A DNA stretch of 52,715 nucleotides from an uncultured Treponema sp. (lineage in GTDB: Bacteria > Spirochaetota > Spirochaetia > Treponematales > Treponemataceae). A program made the translations under genes and the position numbers. The stretch is from NCBI GenBank assembly GCA_938039145.1, contig CALHVG010000044.1:1-52715 (forward strand), read 5' to 3'. Positions within the stretch are counted from its first letter, which is position 1; every line of letters begins with the position of its first letter. This document shows, one piece after another, positions 23,513-32,417 of this stretch. The notes beneath the pieces are model-generated. The model had not been told where the DNA came from. It did no database searches and was given only the letters and a program-made list of their open reading frames with translations.

Positions 23513-24373
23513 ATGGTTATTAATCACAATATGAGCGCTATGTTCGCTCAGCGTTCCCAGGGAATCCAAGATTTGGCTCAGCAGAAGAGCATGGAAAAGC
23601 TTTCTTCAGGAATGAGAATCAATCGTGCCGGCGATGACGCATCAGGTCTTGCAGTATCAGAAAAGATGAGGGCTCAGATTCGCGGCTTGAATCAGGCTTC
23701 CACAAACGCCGAGAACGGAATTTCTTTCATTCAGACAACTGAAGGCTATCTGCAGGAAACCACAGACATTATTCATAGAATCCGACAGCTTGCAATCCAG
23801 TCATCTAACGGCATCTACACAGCCGAAGATCGCATGATGATTCAGGTTGAGGTGTCTTCTCTTATTGCCGAGGTGGATAGAGTTGCTTCCGCCGCTCAGT
23901 TCAACGGCATGAATATGCTCACGGGACGATTTGCACGTCCGACCGGAGAAAACCACGTTACGGCTTCAATGTGGTTCCACATCGGAGCGAACATGGACCA
24001 GAGAACCCAGGTTTATATCGGAACGATGACGGCAATGGCTCTAGGTCTCAGAAATGTCGGAGACGAATCGATTATGACTTTGGAAGGTCCGGATGAGGCT
24101 AACCGTGCCATCGGAACATTGGACGAAGCGTTGAAGAAAATCAACAAGCAGAGAGCAGACCTTGGTGCTTACCAGAACCGACTTGAAATGACAGTCAAGG
24201 GACTTGATATCGGTGCTGAAAACCTTCAGGCGTCCGAATCTCGAATCCGCGACACGGATATGGCAGGAGAAATGGTCGAGTTCACCAAAGACCAAGTTCT
24301 CTCCCAGGCAGGAACAGCAATGCTGGCACAGGCGAACCAGTCGAGCCAGAATGTGCTTAGCTTGCTGAGGTAG
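23513..24373 (+). CDS. flaB: Periplasmic flagellar core protein, class B flagellin
   Basis: A 286-residue flagellin, the standard spirochaete FlaB length. The N-terminus (M-V-I-N-H-N-M-S-A-M-F-A-Q-R) has the conserved D0/D1 segments with G-D-D-A-S-G-L-A-V-S-E-K-M-R, and the C-terminus ends in the matching helix Q-A-N-Q-S-S-Q-N-V-L-S-L-L-R; the short central region lacks the surface domains of enteric flagellins. It builds the core of the periplasmic filaments and is exported without a cleaved signal. AAGGAGAT lies just upstream. Single gene here with its own sigma-28 promoter and terminator; spirochaetes usually carry several flaB copies. Confidence 0.97.
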   Translation: MVINHNMSAMFAQRSQGIQDLAQQKSMEKLSSGMRINRAGDDASGLAVSEKMRAQIRGLNQASTNAENGISFIQTTEGYLQETTDIIHRIRQLAIQSSNGIYTAEDRMMIQVEVSSLIAEVDRVASAAQFNGMNMLTGRFARPTGENHVTASMWFHIGANMDQRTQVYIGTMTAMALGLRNVGDESIMTLEGPDEANRAIGTLDEALKKINKQRADLGAYQNRLEMTVKGLDIGAENLQASESRIRDTDMAGEMVEFTKDQVLSQAGTAMLAQANQSSQNVLSLLR

Positions 24374-24694
24374 AAAAACTTTAGTGAGGCGGACAGCTGC
24401 CAGCCATTGCGTGCGAGTTTGCGCAAAGCGCAGTTTGTTCGCTCAGCGGCTTAATAAAAATATACAATAAAATATTTAGGAAAATTGCCCGTAAAAGGGC
24501 AATTTTTTTTATGCAAAATAAAAGTTTTTAGGAAACTGCAGTTTTAAAATATTTTTAACATAAAGTGTAAAGACTCCGCCGAAAATGCACGGTGCTTTTG
24601 TCAAGCGGAATATATCACAGAGCAAGTCAATAAAACAAAGAAGAACGGACGAACTTACGGCATTAAGAAAATTTGCGTGTACGAGATGTTGCTT
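24374..24694. other. Intergenic downstream of flaB
   Basis: Holds the flaB terminator (24481-24510) and, before it, a G+C-richer patch with nested short repeats (GCGTGCGAGTTTGCGCAAAGCGC, described by positions 24409-24432). 24511-24694 shows nothing recognisable; a small plus-strand ORF there lacks a ribosome site. Confidence 0.5.
24481..24510 (+). terminator. Intrinsic terminator of flaB
   Basis: AAATTGCCC-GTAAAA-GGGCAATTT followed by T5: a 9-bp stem about 108 bases after the flaB stop. Confidence 0.92.
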
Positions 24695-25027
24695 TTATTC
24701 TGAAAGATATTCTTCGATTATCGATTTTATTTCTTTCAAGAGTTCGCAGGCATTTTTATCTTCGAGGTAATCGACAGCGGGATTTTCGGAAAATAAAAGA
24801 GCCGGATGAATCTGAAATACTTCGGACATTTTTATAATCAAATCAAAAGACGGCTTTGCGATTCCGCATTCAATATTTCCGATTGTACCGGTCGCCACAT
24901 CGCACAATTCCGCTAAATATGACTGGGAAAATCCGCTTTTTATTCTATATTTTTTGAGATTTGCGATAAATTCCTGCTGATATCTATGCATATTGTCAGT
25001 ATAAAATGATGTTTTTGTGTTTGACAT
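24695..25027 (-). CDS. XRE-family helix-turn-helix regulator
   Basis: A small DNA-binding protein (110 residues from the ATG at 25027, 98 from the ATG at 24991). The helix-turn-helix is F-S-Q-S-Y-L-A-E-L-C-D-V-A-T-G-T-I-G-N-I-E, the Cro/C1 fold, followed by P-S-F-D-L-I-I-K-M-S-E-V-F and a short acidic C-terminal helix. Neither ATG has a Shine-Dalgarno sequence; a TATACT box ends 6 bases before the ATG at 24991, which makes the shorter form a leaderless candidate. It is divergent from the small lipoprotein gene, with ATTGATA-type boxes between them, so it probably controls that gene and itself. Confidence 0.8.
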   Translation of the reverse strand: MSNTKTSFYTDNMHRYQQEFIANLKKYRIKSGFSQSYLAELCDVATGTIGNIECGIAKPSFDLIIKMSEVFQIHPALLFSENPAVDYLEDKNACELLKEIKSIIEEYLSE

Positions 25028-25049
25028 AATATTTAATTGATAATATGCT
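25021..25049 (+). promoter_or_regulatory. Promoter of the small lipoprotein gene
   Basis: TTGACA (25021-25026), a 17-base spacer and TATGCT (25044-25049). It overlaps the start of the divergent regulator gene. Confidence 0.6.
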
Positions 25050-25070
25050 GATAAAATCAATTAGATTGAT
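25036..25070. promoter_or_regulatory. Possible XRE operator cluster
   Basis: The palindrome TGAT-AAA-ATCA (25049-25059) is flanked by ATTGATA copies at 25036 and 25065 and an inverted ATCAATT at 25056-25062. The cluster covers the lipoprotein -10 region, where a Cro-like repressor would bind. Confidence 0.4.
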
Positions 25071-25105
25071 AAAGGCTCAATAAATCATTTTATAAGGAGT
25101 TCATA

Positions 25106-25486
25106 ATGAACACACAGAAGAAATTGGTTTCTTTGCTTGGCGTAGCGGCTATAATGCTGGTCGCTGCATTCACAATCGCAAGTTGCAAAACACCTAGCGC
25201 ACCTGAGCCCGTTGCGGTTCTTAAATCGAGCGATGGAAATGCAACCATCACTGTAAATACTTGGGACAAAAGTGCGCATAAAGGAACTTGCTCTTTTGCC
25301 GTAAAAATGGGTGGGGAAACTTACGAGGGAACTGCGGATTTTTCCGCTGACGAGTCAACCGTAATGTTCAGCAATGTAAAACCGGATACGATGAAAGCAC
25401 TTGAAAAGGCATGGCCTATTGATAGTGCAAAAGGTACGGCAGCTATAATGGGTTTTGTTTTTGACATCAAACCTTTGCTGAAATAA
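25106..25486 (+). CDS. Small predicted lipoprotein
   Basis: A 126-residue protein with a signal peptide and lipobox T-I-A-S-C (lipidated Cys27), then a 99-residue mature domain of alternating beta-like segments (T-I-T-V-N-T-W, C-S-F-A-V-K-M-G-G, Y-E-G-T-A-D-F-S) that resembles a compact beta-barrel or sandwich. I do not recognise the family. AAGGAG stands just before the ATG. It is divergent from the XRE regulator and closed by a strong terminator, so it is a single-gene transcript. It should be anchored in the inner or outer membrane facing the periplasm or the surface. Confidence 0.75.
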   Translation: MNTQKKLVSLLGVAAIMLVAAFTIASCKTPSAPEPVAVLKSSDGNATITVNTWDKSAHKGTCSFAVKMGGETYEGTADFSADESTVMFSNVKPDTMKALEKAWPIDSAKGTAAIMGFVFDIKPLLK

Positions 25487-25490
25487 GGTA

Positions 25491-25536
25491 AAAATAACAA
25501 AGGCTGCACTGTATATTGCGCAGCCTTTGTTATTTT
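25491..25536. terminator. Perfect bidirectional terminator
   Basis: A 17-bp perfect inverted repeat (AAAATAACAAAGGCTGC with its complement) with a 12-base loop. The A-run on one side and T-run on the other allow it to stop both the lipoprotein transcript and the convergent yeiH transcript. Confidence 0.9.
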
Positions 25537-25680
25537 AAACAGTTTGCCGACTTCCTAAAATAAATCCGAAAAAACTGCGGTTAACGGTGACGGAAATATT
25601 TTTGTAATTTAATAAATAAAATCTTTTCTTAAAATAAGTTGGCGTATTTTCATACACAATTTCGATTTTCAAAAAAATCG

Positions 25681-26718
25681 CTACCAAATTCCCATAAAAT
25701 GCTGAAGCAGAAGGCTTACGCTCGTGATTGCAATCCAGCAGGCGGCTCCCAATAAAAGCGGTTTTCCGCCGGTTTTAATAAGTTTTACAATGTCGCTGTT
25801 TAAGCCGACCGCCGCCATCGCTTCGACAATCAAAAACTTGCTCAAAGTTTTTAGCGGAGTAAAAAATCCTGCGTCCACGCCGAATTTCAAAGCAATCGTC
25901 GTAATTAAAGATGCCGCAATAAAATACAAAATGAAAAACGGAAAAATCTTTTTTATGCTGACGGAACGTCCTGTTCCGCCGCTTTTTTTTGCCGCCCGAG
26001 TTCGAATCAGTGCAAGGACAAATGTAATCGGAATAATTGCAAGCGTTCGCGTCAATTTAACCGTAACGGCTTTGTCGAGCGTTTGGCTTCCCAAATTCCA
26101 CATACTGTCCCACGTGGACGCGGCTGCGGTAACGGACGATGTATCGTTTACGGCGGTGCCTGCAAAAATCCCGAATGCCTCGCCGCTTGCGGTGTCGAAT
26201 CCGATGAGTTTTCCGAAAATCGGAAAAACGAGTGCGGCAAGCACATTAAAAAAGAAGATGACCGAAATTGCCTGCGCCACTTCTTCGTCGCCCGCGTCGA
26301 TTACAGGAGCAGTTGCCGCAACGGCTGAGCCCCCGCATATCGAAGAGCCGACTCCGATGAGCGTTGAGATTCCGGAAGGAATTTTCAGCGCTTTTTGCAG
26401 AATGAATGCGGTAAAAAGTGATGTCGCAATTGTGCAGACAATAATCGGAAGAGACTGCTTTCCGGTTTTTAAGATTACCGTATAATTCAGTCCGAAGCCC
26501 AAAAGAATTACCGCCCATTGCAGCACTTTTTTTGACACGAACTTAATTCCCGGATCTGCGCTTCCTTTGTTTTTCCAAAAAACAGTGATAATCATTCCGC
26601 ATAAAATCGCAATCACCGGACCCCCGATGACGGGTGCGAGTTTTCCCAAGAACCACGCCGGAATTGCAATCGCCGTACAAATAATAAATCCTAAAATATT
26701 TTTCTTGATGAAATTCAT
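25681..26718 (-). CDS. YeiH/UPF0324-family putative sulfate exporter
   Basis: A 345-residue inner-membrane protein with about ten hydrophobic helices. The block L-I-G-V-G-S-S-I-C-G-G-S-A-V-A-A-T-A-P-V-I and the later G-T-A-V-N-D-T-S-S-V-T-A-A are the signatures of PF03601 (YeiH/PSE family). Members are linked to export of sulfate or sulfonate-derived ions and to LysR-regulated loci, but the substrate has seldom been proven. GAGGA precedes the ATG. No sulfur gene is adjacent. It is convergent with the small lipoprotein gene. Confidence 0.88.
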   Translation of the reverse strand: MNFIKKNILGFIICTAIAIPAWFLGKLAPVIGGPVIAILCGMIITVFWKNKGSADPGIKFVSKKVLQWAVILLGFGLNYTVILKTGKQSLPIIVCTIATSLFTAFILQKALKIPSGISTLIGVGSSICGGSAVAATAPVIDAGDEEVAQAISVIFFFNVLAALVFPIFGKLIGFDTASGEAFGIFAGTAVNDTSSVTAAASTWDSMWNLGSQTLDKAVTVKLTRTLAIIPITFVLALIRTRAAKKSGGTGRSVSIKKIFPFFILYFIAASLITTIALKFGVDAGFFTPLKTLSKFLIVEAMAAVGLNSDIVKLIKTGGKPLLLGAACWIAITSVSLLLQHFMGIW

Positions 26719-26897
26719 AAAATCCTCTTTTTCTAAAAGTAAAAATATAGCTATTTCCCGTTCCGCGGAAAAAGACGGCGAGCGGAAATATTTTAAAATT
26801 ATGCCGGCATTGAAGACCGTTTATATTTTTAAGCTGTGCATTTGCAATGTGGATTTTTCTTCGACTTACAAAATGTCTGGCGGAAGAAAATTTTAGT

Positions 26898-28694
26898 CTA
26901 CAAAATAAAGCGGTCTATCTCCGACTGTACGGTGCGGACTCCCTCGGCGGCTGCGGTTTGCAACTCTGCGACGGTTTCTACGGCATTCTTGATGTCTTCG
27001 GAGCTATGCGCCATGTTTTTCATCGTTGAGCCTATGCCCGCCGTGATTTCAACGAGGGCTTCCGTTTTTTCAAGAACATTTTTATTGTCCGCATTCATTT
27101 CTTCAGCTCCGGTTCGCACATCTTCGGTCAAGTTTTTGATTGTTTTGAAGACTTCGCTTACCTGAATGCTTTTGTCGCGCTGCTTGTCCATTGCAGTGCG
27201 GATTGCCTCCTGTTCGTCGGTAACGCTTTCAATTGCCTGACGCACGTCCTCGAACGATTTTCCCGCCGTTTCCGATGAAGAAACAACCAGTTCGACTGCC
27301 GAAACCAGTTCTTTGAGAGCCGCCGATATGAATTTCGACTGCCCTGCAGAATTTTCAGCAAGTTTTCTGATTTCGTCGGCAACTACTGCAAAGCCTTGTC
27401 CTGCTTCGCCTGCATGAGCCGCTTCAATCGCAGCGTTCATCGCAAGAAGGTTGGTCTGCGAGGCGATGCTTTGAATGACGGCGTTCGCTTCCGACATTCG
27501 TTCGGATTTTGCCGAAATATCAAGAATCTTCGTTCTGACATCGGAAATATTTTTAAATCCTGCTTCGGACGATTCTGTCAGATGAGAAAAACGGACCGCA
27601 TTGTTTTCAAGCGCATCCGTAACCGAGCGGATGCTGGTAAGCATTTCTTCCACCGTCTGAAAACTTTTGTTTACGCCTTCCGTTTGCCGGGCGATAATGT
27701 CGTTCAGGGCGGAGACATTTCCTCCGATGCGTTCCATTGTGTGAGAAACGCTTTCAATTTCGTCGGACTGCATATTCATCTGCGAAATGACACGTTCAAC
27801 GTCAGCGTTGATATTTTTAAGAGCGTCCTGAGTTGCTGAAACGCTTCCTGAAAGTCCTTGGCTGGATTTTGCAAGTCCTTCCACCGAGTTGCGCACGGTT
27901 TTCATGATTCCGTGCAGGGTTTGCACAAATCCGTTAAAACTTGAAGCGACAACGCCGATTTCGTCGTTGCTTTTGACTACAATACGAGATGTTAAATCGC
28001 CGTCGCCGGAGCCGATATCGGTAAGGCGCGTGGCAAGTTTATCCAAAAGCAATACGGATTTGAGCACCCACAGCGGAATGATGACGGCTACAAGCACTGC
28101 AAACGAGCAGATGAGAATCATAAATGTTTGAAAAAGTCGCGCCGTTTTCCTAGTTGCGTCGGTGAGCGTGCGGTTTTGCGCTTCTTTGTAGTCGATAAAG
28201 GCGTTTATGCGGTCAAGCCAAAGCTGGAACGCCGGTCTTGCTTTTGAAAGAAGAATTTCGTTTGCTTCCGAATGCTTATTTGCGTTTTCAAGCGCAATAA
28301 TCCGTTCGATAAGCGGCATTGTTTCCGCCTTGCTTTTTCCGATGTCGGAAAGAAGATCCATTTCTTTTGTGGTATTGTTGATTTTTTTTGCAAAAATCTC
28401 ATTGATAGCGGTTTCGGATTTTTCGTAAAAGTCCTCAAGAGTCCGAATGTCGGAAAGGACGCTTTCTCTGTCGCGCTGGTCTTCAAGCAGCACAAAATCC
28501 CTGATTCGTATCGAACGGTCGTGAACGCTCCCTCGGAAATTAATTGCGTACCGCTGTTTTACGGTGTTTACATCATTTATTTCAGTCAAGTTTTTGTTTA
28601 TTTTTTTGATGCGATTTATTCCGACCAGCGTAACCGAAAGCACCAGCACCAGCGATATTCCAAAACCTGCGATTATTTTTGTGCGTATATTCAT
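26898..28694 (-). CDS. Methyl-accepting chemotaxis protein
   Basis: A 598-residue transmembrane chemoreceptor. From the N-terminus: a membrane helix (about 10-28), a periplasmic four-helix-bundle sensor (about 30-185), a second membrane helix (about 190-212), a HAMP linker ending D-G-D-L-T-S-R-I, and a long cytoplasmic coiled coil with the CheA/CheW hairpin tip S-Q-T-N-L-L-A-M-N-A-A-I-E-A-A-H-A-G-E. It ends without a CheR-tethering pentapeptide. I use the ATG at 28694 with GAGGA 5 bases upstream; a longer in-frame reading to 28757 is unlikely. The ligand is unknown. No other chemotaxis gene is adjacent. Confidence 0.94.
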   Translation of the reverse strand: MNIRTKIIAGFGISLVLVLSVTLVGINRIKKINKNLTEINDVNTVKQRYAINFRGSVHDRSIRIRDFVLLEDQRDRESVLSDIRTLEDFYEKSETAINEIFAKKINNTTKEMDLLSDIGKSKAETMPLIERIIALENANKHSEANEILLSKARPAFQLWLDRINAFIDYKEAQNRTLTDATRKTARLFQTFMILICSFAVLVAVIIPLWVLKSVLLLDKLATRLTDIGSGDGDLTSRIVVKSNDEIGVVASSFNGFVQTLHGIMKTVRNSVEGLAKSSQGLSGSVSATQDALKNINADVERVISQMNMQSDEIESVSHTMERIGGNVSALNDIIARQTEGVNKSFQTVEEMLTSIRSVTDALENNAVRFSHLTESSEAGFKNISDVRTKILDISAKSERMSEANAVIQSIASQTNLLAMNAAIEAAHAGEAGQGFAVVADEIRKLAENSAGQSKFISAALKELVSAVELVVSSSETAGKSFEDVRQAIESVTDEQEAIRTAMDKQRDKSIQVSEVFKTIKNLTEDVRTGAEEMNADNKNVLEKTEALVEITAGIGSTMKNMAHSSEDIKNAVETVAELQTAAAEGVRTVQSEIDRFIL

Positions 28695-29133
28695 ATCTTC
28701 CTCGATGACTAAAAAAATTATTTTTAGGATTATAATGCTTTCTGGCAAAATAAGCAAAGTTGTATTTTATCGATATTGAACGATAGATTTGTTTTTTTTG
28801 AAGACTTTTTTTGGGGAAACATTCGGTTAAAAATCAAATTACAAAAAATCTCAGAATAAAAACTCTAAAATCCGAAAAATTTTATGATGATTGAAATTAA
28901 AGAAAACGTTTTAAAAGCGTACTTTTCTTGTGAAAAATACGCAACGAATTTTGTCTCTTTCCAAAGGTCTATAAATTATTTGTTCTGAATGCAAAAAATC
29001 GCCAAGTTTTCTTGTTCGATGCGATATTTGTTCTTAATATACAATTTAATTGAAATTATGCGGTAAAGAGGTTAAAATTATGACTAGTTTTGCCGCTCAT
29101 ACAGGCGGCGCAATCCAAACACAGGAGTTTTAA
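28695..29133. other. Divergent intergenic region before pgk
   Basis: A 439-base A+T-rich gap that must carry the chemoreceptor promoter (minus) and the pgk promoter (29012-29040). No ORF with a ribosome site and no RNA motif was recognised. Confidence 0.5.
29012..29040 (+). promoter_or_regulatory. Candidate pgk promoter
   Basis: TTGTTC (29012-29017), a 17-base spacer and TAATAT (29035-29040), giving a leader of about 85 bases before the pgk ATG. Confidence 0.45.
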
Positions 29134-30405
29134 ATGATAAAGACTGTAAAAGACGTTGACTTGAAAGGCAAGCGTGTGATTATGCGTGTTGATTTCAATG
29201 TTCCTATGAAAGATGGAGTTGTGCAGGACGACACCCGAATCATGGCGGCTCTTCCAACTATAAAATATATCCTTGAGCAGAATCCTCGCTCTCTTGTTCT
29301 TATGAGCCATCTGGGAGACCCCAAAAAGGACGTTAAAAAAGCGGAAGAAAAGGCGATAAAGGCTGGAAAGACATGGACTGAAGATGATTCCAAGAAATTC
29401 ATCGACGGAAAGAACCGCATGGCTCCTGTCGTAAAATATTTTTCCGAAAAACTTGGAAAAGATGTAGTGTTCCTTCCGGATGCGCTGGGGCAGAAGTCGG
29501 CTATCGATGCTCTTCCGGATGGCGCTGTTGCGATGCTTGAAAATGTCCGCTTCCACAAAGAGGAAACCTCAAAGGATTCTGCAGAGCGGGATGTAATGGC
29601 AAAGGAACTTGCCTCTTATGGGGATATTTTTGTAAACGATGCCTTTGGTACGGCTCACCGTGATCAGGCTTCCACAGCTTCTATAGCAAAATTCATGCCT
29701 GTTGAGTCTGTGGGCGGTTTCCTGATGGAAAAGGAAGTAAAATACATTCAACCAATGGTAGAAAATCCTCCAAAGCCGCAGGTGGCTATAATCGGAGGCG
29801 CAAAAGTTTCTTCAAAAATCGCTGTTCTTGAATCTCTTTTGAAAAACGCTTCTGCCTTGGTGATTGGCGGCGGTATGGCTTATACATTCCTCAAGGCGCA
29901 AGGTCATTCAGTGGGAATTTCTTTGGTCGAAGATGATTTTATCGACACGGCAAAAAAATTGCTTTCCGATGCGGCTTCCAAAGGCGTGAAAATTGTACTT
30001 CCTGTTGACCACATAGCGGCAGACAAGTTCGACGCTTCCGCAACTCCTGTTCCTATCGACGGAGCTGACATTCCTGACAATCTTATGGCGATGGATGTGG
30101 GACCAAAGACAATCGAACTTTATAAGGAAGTCCTCTCGACCGCAAAGTCAGTTGTGTGGAACGGTCCTGTGGGTGTGTTCGAATTTGACGCATTTGCAAA
30201 GGGAACTGCAACGGTCGCTCGTTTGGTGGCGGATGCTACCGGTAGAGGGGCGATGACAGTTGTCGGCGGCGGAGATTCTGTTGCCGCTGTGAACAAGTTT
30301 AACCTTGCCGACAAAATGAGCCACGTATCTACAGGCGGCGGAGCTTCCCTTGAATTCCTTGAGGGAAAAACTCTTCCTGGCATTGCTATTCTGGCTACAA
30401 AATAG
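29134..30405 (+). CDS. pgk: Phosphoglycerate kinase
   Basis: Glycolytic enzyme that transfers phosphate from 1,3-bisphosphoglycerate to ADP. The 423-residue protein carries the N-terminal substrate signature R-V-D-F-N-V-P, the H-R-D-Q/A-S loop (A-H-R-D-Q-A-S), the hinge G-G-A-K-V-S-S-K and the C-terminal nucleotide loop G-G-G-D-S-V-A-A. A short insertion of about 20 residues after L-G-D-P-K-K-D explains its length above the usual 395-400. CAGGAG precedes the ATG. tpiA follows 141 bases downstream; the two glycolytic genes probably share a transcript that ends at 31308-31356. Confidence 0.98.
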   Translation: MIKTVKDVDLKGKRVIMRVDFNVPMKDGVVQDDTRIMAALPTIKYILEQNPRSLVLMSHLGDPKKDVKKAEEKAIKAGKTWTEDDSKKFIDGKNRMAPVVKYFSEKLGKDVVFLPDALGQKSAIDALPDGAVAMLENVRFHKEETSKDSAERDVMAKELASYGDIFVNDAFGTAHRDQASTASIAKFMPVESVGGFLMEKEVKYIQPMVENPPKPQVAIIGGAKVSSKIAVLESLLKNASALVIGGGMAYTFLKAQGHSVGISLVEDDFIDTAKKLLSDAASKGVKIVLPVDHIAADKFDASATPVPIDGADIPDNLMAMDVGPKTIELYKEVLSTAKSVVWNGPVGVFEFDAFAKGTATVARLVADATGRGAMTVVGGGDSVAAVNKFNLADKMSHVSTGGGASLEFLEGKTLPGIAILATK

Positions 30406-30546
30406 GCGGAGTCTATTTATCCGGCAACCTGTCCTTTGATTTTGCGTTTTTGCCGAATCATTGGATGGGACGCCGGGTTTTGTAGCGTTACACCTTTCCG
30501 TCGCTTTTGCGCTCGGATTATTTACATTGTATTTTGGAGAAAATAA

Positions 30547-31296
30547 ATGGCACGTACACATTACATTGCAGGAAACTGGAAGATGAATACTTCCAAAGCG
30601 GAGGCTGTCGCACTCGCAAAAGATTTGGTTGAACAGCTAAAAGGAAAAACCAATAAATTCATGATTGGAGTTCCTTTTGTTTATCTTGACGCTGTTGCTC
30701 AGGTGGTAAAGGGCTCGAATATCATTCTTGCAGCCCAGGACTGCGCGGCAACTGAAAACGGAGCTCACACAGGTGAAGTTTCCACCGCCATGCTTAAAGA
30801 TATCGGCTGCGGCTGCGTAATACTCGGTCATTCCGAACGAAGGCACGAAATAGGCGAGTCCGACGAGCTTATAAACAGAAAGGTCAGAAAAGCCCTGAAC
30901 GACGGACTTGAGGTTGACCTCTGTATCGGCGAACTGCTTTCGGAACGTGAAGCGGGCGAAGCCGAGCAGGTGTGCGCCTTTCAACTTTCTGCAGGACTTG
31001 CAGGTGTTACGGAAGAGCAGATGAAAAACGTTACGATAGCATACGAACCTGTTTGGGCAATCGGAACCGGAAAAACCGCGACCCCGGAGGATGCTCAGGC
31101 TATTCACAAGTTTATCCGAGGTTATATTGCAAAGCTCTACAATCAGAAAGTTGCCGACGAGGTTATAATTCAGTACGGCGGTTCTATGAAGGCTTCAAAT
31201 GCCGCAGAGCTTTTGGGGCAGCCTGACATCGACGGCGGACTTATTGGCGGTGCGTCATTGAAGGCTGAAACATTCGTTCCGATTTGCGTTTTGTAA
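30547..31296 (+). CDS. tpiA: Triosephosphate isomerase
   Basis: Interconverts dihydroxyacetone phosphate and glyceraldehyde-3-phosphate. The 249-residue protein shows the full TIM barrel set: A-G-N-W-K-M-N (Lys13-type residue), the electrophilic His in L-G-H-S-E-R-R, catalytic Glu in A-Y-E-P-V-W-A-I-G-T-G and the phosphate loop Y-G-G-S-M. TGGAGAAAATAA gives the ribosome site. It lies downstream of pgk and ends at a strong terminator. Confidence 0.98.
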   Translation: MARTHYIAGNWKMNTSKAEAVALAKDLVEQLKGKTNKFMIGVPFVYLDAVAQVVKGSNIILAAQDCAATENGAHTGEVSTAMLKDIGCGCVILGHSERRHEIGESDELINRKVRKALNDGLEVDLCIGELLSEREAGEAEQVCAFQLSAGLAGVTEEQMKNVTIAYEPVWAIGTGKTATPEDAQAIHKFIRGYIAKLYNQKVADEVIIQYGGSMKASNAAELLGQPDIDGGLIGGASLKAETFVPICVL

Positions 31297-31307
31297 TACT
31301 TGGCGTT

Positions 31308-31356
31308 AAAAAAAACAAAGGGGTCTTTCTTTTTGAAAGACCCCTTTGTTTTTTTT
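31308..31356. terminator. Very strong bidirectional terminator
   Basis: A perfect 22-bp inverted repeat (arms A8-CAAAGGGGTCTTTC and its complement) with a T5 loop. Both flanks supply U-tracts, so it can end tpiA on the plus strand and the ABC operon on the minus strand. Confidence 0.93.
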
Positions 31357-31389
31357 GAGCAGAGTTTCCTCGCTCGAAGGAAGTAAGTT

Positions 31390-31441
31390 CGCCTTATCAA
31401 AGACCCTTTGTCCGCTTTGTCAAAGACCCTCGGATAAGGCG
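31390..31441. repeat. Inverted repeat enclosing two direct repeats
   Basis: CGCCTTATC (31390-31398) and GATAAGGCG (31433-31441) enclose TCAAAGACCCT twice (31397-31407 and 31420-31430). The AAAGACCC motif is also in the stem of the adjacent terminator, which suggests local duplication of terminator material. Confidence 0.5.
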
Positions 31442-31458
31442 TACGGCGGAAAAGCTCC

Positions 31459-32403
31459 CTATTTTGTAAGCTCGCTTGGGCTTTTTATATAGCGTTTTGC
31501 CGTGCTTTCAGAAAGCTCAAATTTGTGTGCGGTTTTGTTGCTTGTTGCAATGTATTTTGTTCTTTCGCCGTCTTTTTCCGAATAGATGTCAAGGGTGATT
31601 TTTCCTTCGGTTCCGTCGATTTCAACGGAAACTTCTTTTTTTGCAGGAAGAACTTTTGAATCGTCCAGCCACGAAGACGCCGTGCATACCGAAATCTGTC
31701 CAAGCCATATATTGACTTTAGACGTGTCGGCTTCCAGCGCAGAGGCTGTTCCCGCAAAGCTCCACGAGACTTCGCCGCCGGAAGAATCGGTGCCTTCCGA
31801 AGGTACGGATTTTGAGACAGACCAGGTGTCCTTTTGCAGCGTAACGCTTACGCCGGAAATGCTTGAGCCTTTGATTGAAAAAACGCTCTTGCTTCGATAA
31901 TCCTCTTCGCTTTTGTTGAAGAGGCTGTAAAGGTTTCCCGAAACAAGGTTTATGTCCTTTGAGTTTCCTACGGTTATATAAGTCTGTGAGCCTGTTGAAG
32001 ACGCTTTTCCGATTTTTACGGTTCTTAAAACTTTTCCGTTTTTCGATGCCGTAACGGTTATCGCTTTGTCTTCGTTCAGGTCGTAGCGGGCGTTCTGTTC
32101 TTCCGAAGAAAGCCTTCCTATTGTGTCAAGGATTTTTATTTCTTTCAGGTTGCCGGTTATGTTGTCAATGTCCGGCAGATTCGCTTTAAAATCGCCCGTT
32201 CCCACGTACCAGTCGGAGCCGTCAAGCAGGAACTCGATTTTTCCGCCGGACTTTTCTACGGTGATTGAATCGAAGCCTTCGTTGAGTTTCAGAGTTTTTA
32301 CAGGATTCCTTGCCGCAAGAATAAACTGAATTATGCAGATTATAAGCAGAATTCCGATGCTGGACAGAAGGACAAGTTTTCCGGGTTTAAGTTTTTCTTC
32401 CAT
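31459..32403 (-). CDS. DUF4340-domain membrane-anchored protein
   Basis: A 314-residue protein with one N-terminal membrane helix (about residues 9-30) and an extracytoplasmic DUF4340 domain that shows repeated short modules such as W-Y-V-G and I-T-V-G-N-S-K-D-I. DUF4340 proteins are almost always encoded beside GldG-like and ABC-2 genes, as here. It is the last gene of the operon, 15 bases after the GldG-like gene. Its biochemical role is unknown; it may be an extracytoplasmic subunit of the exporter. Confidence 0.82.
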   Translation of the reverse strand: MEEKLKPGKLVLLSSIGILLIICIIQFILAARNPVKTLKLNEGFDSITVEKSGGKIEFLLDGSDWYVGTGDFKANLPDIDNITGNLKEIKILDTIGRLSSEEQNARYDLNEDKAITVTASKNGKVLRTVKIGKASSTGSQTYITVGNSKDINLVSGNLYSLFNKSEEDYRSKSVFSIKGSSISGVSVTLQKDTWSVSKSVPSEGTDSSGGEVSWSFAGTASALEADTSKVNIWLGQISVCTASSWLDDSKVLPAKKEVSVEIDGTEGKITLDIYSEKDGERTKYIATSNKTAHKFELSESTAKRYIKSPSELTK

Positions 32404-32417
32404 GGGGTTCTCCGTAA

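Noticed and set aside
24585..24770. A 61-codon plus-strand ORF downstream of flaB
   Set aside because: No ribosome site, no recognisable domain, and it overlaps the XRE gene on the other strand.
25724..26485. A 253-codon plus-strand ORF antisense to the YeiH-family gene
   Set aside because: It mirrors the codon structure of a well-supported membrane protein on the minus strand, has no ribosome site and resembles no family.
31390..31441. CRISPR-like direct repeats
   Set aside because: Only two 11-base repeats; no array and no cas genes in the window.
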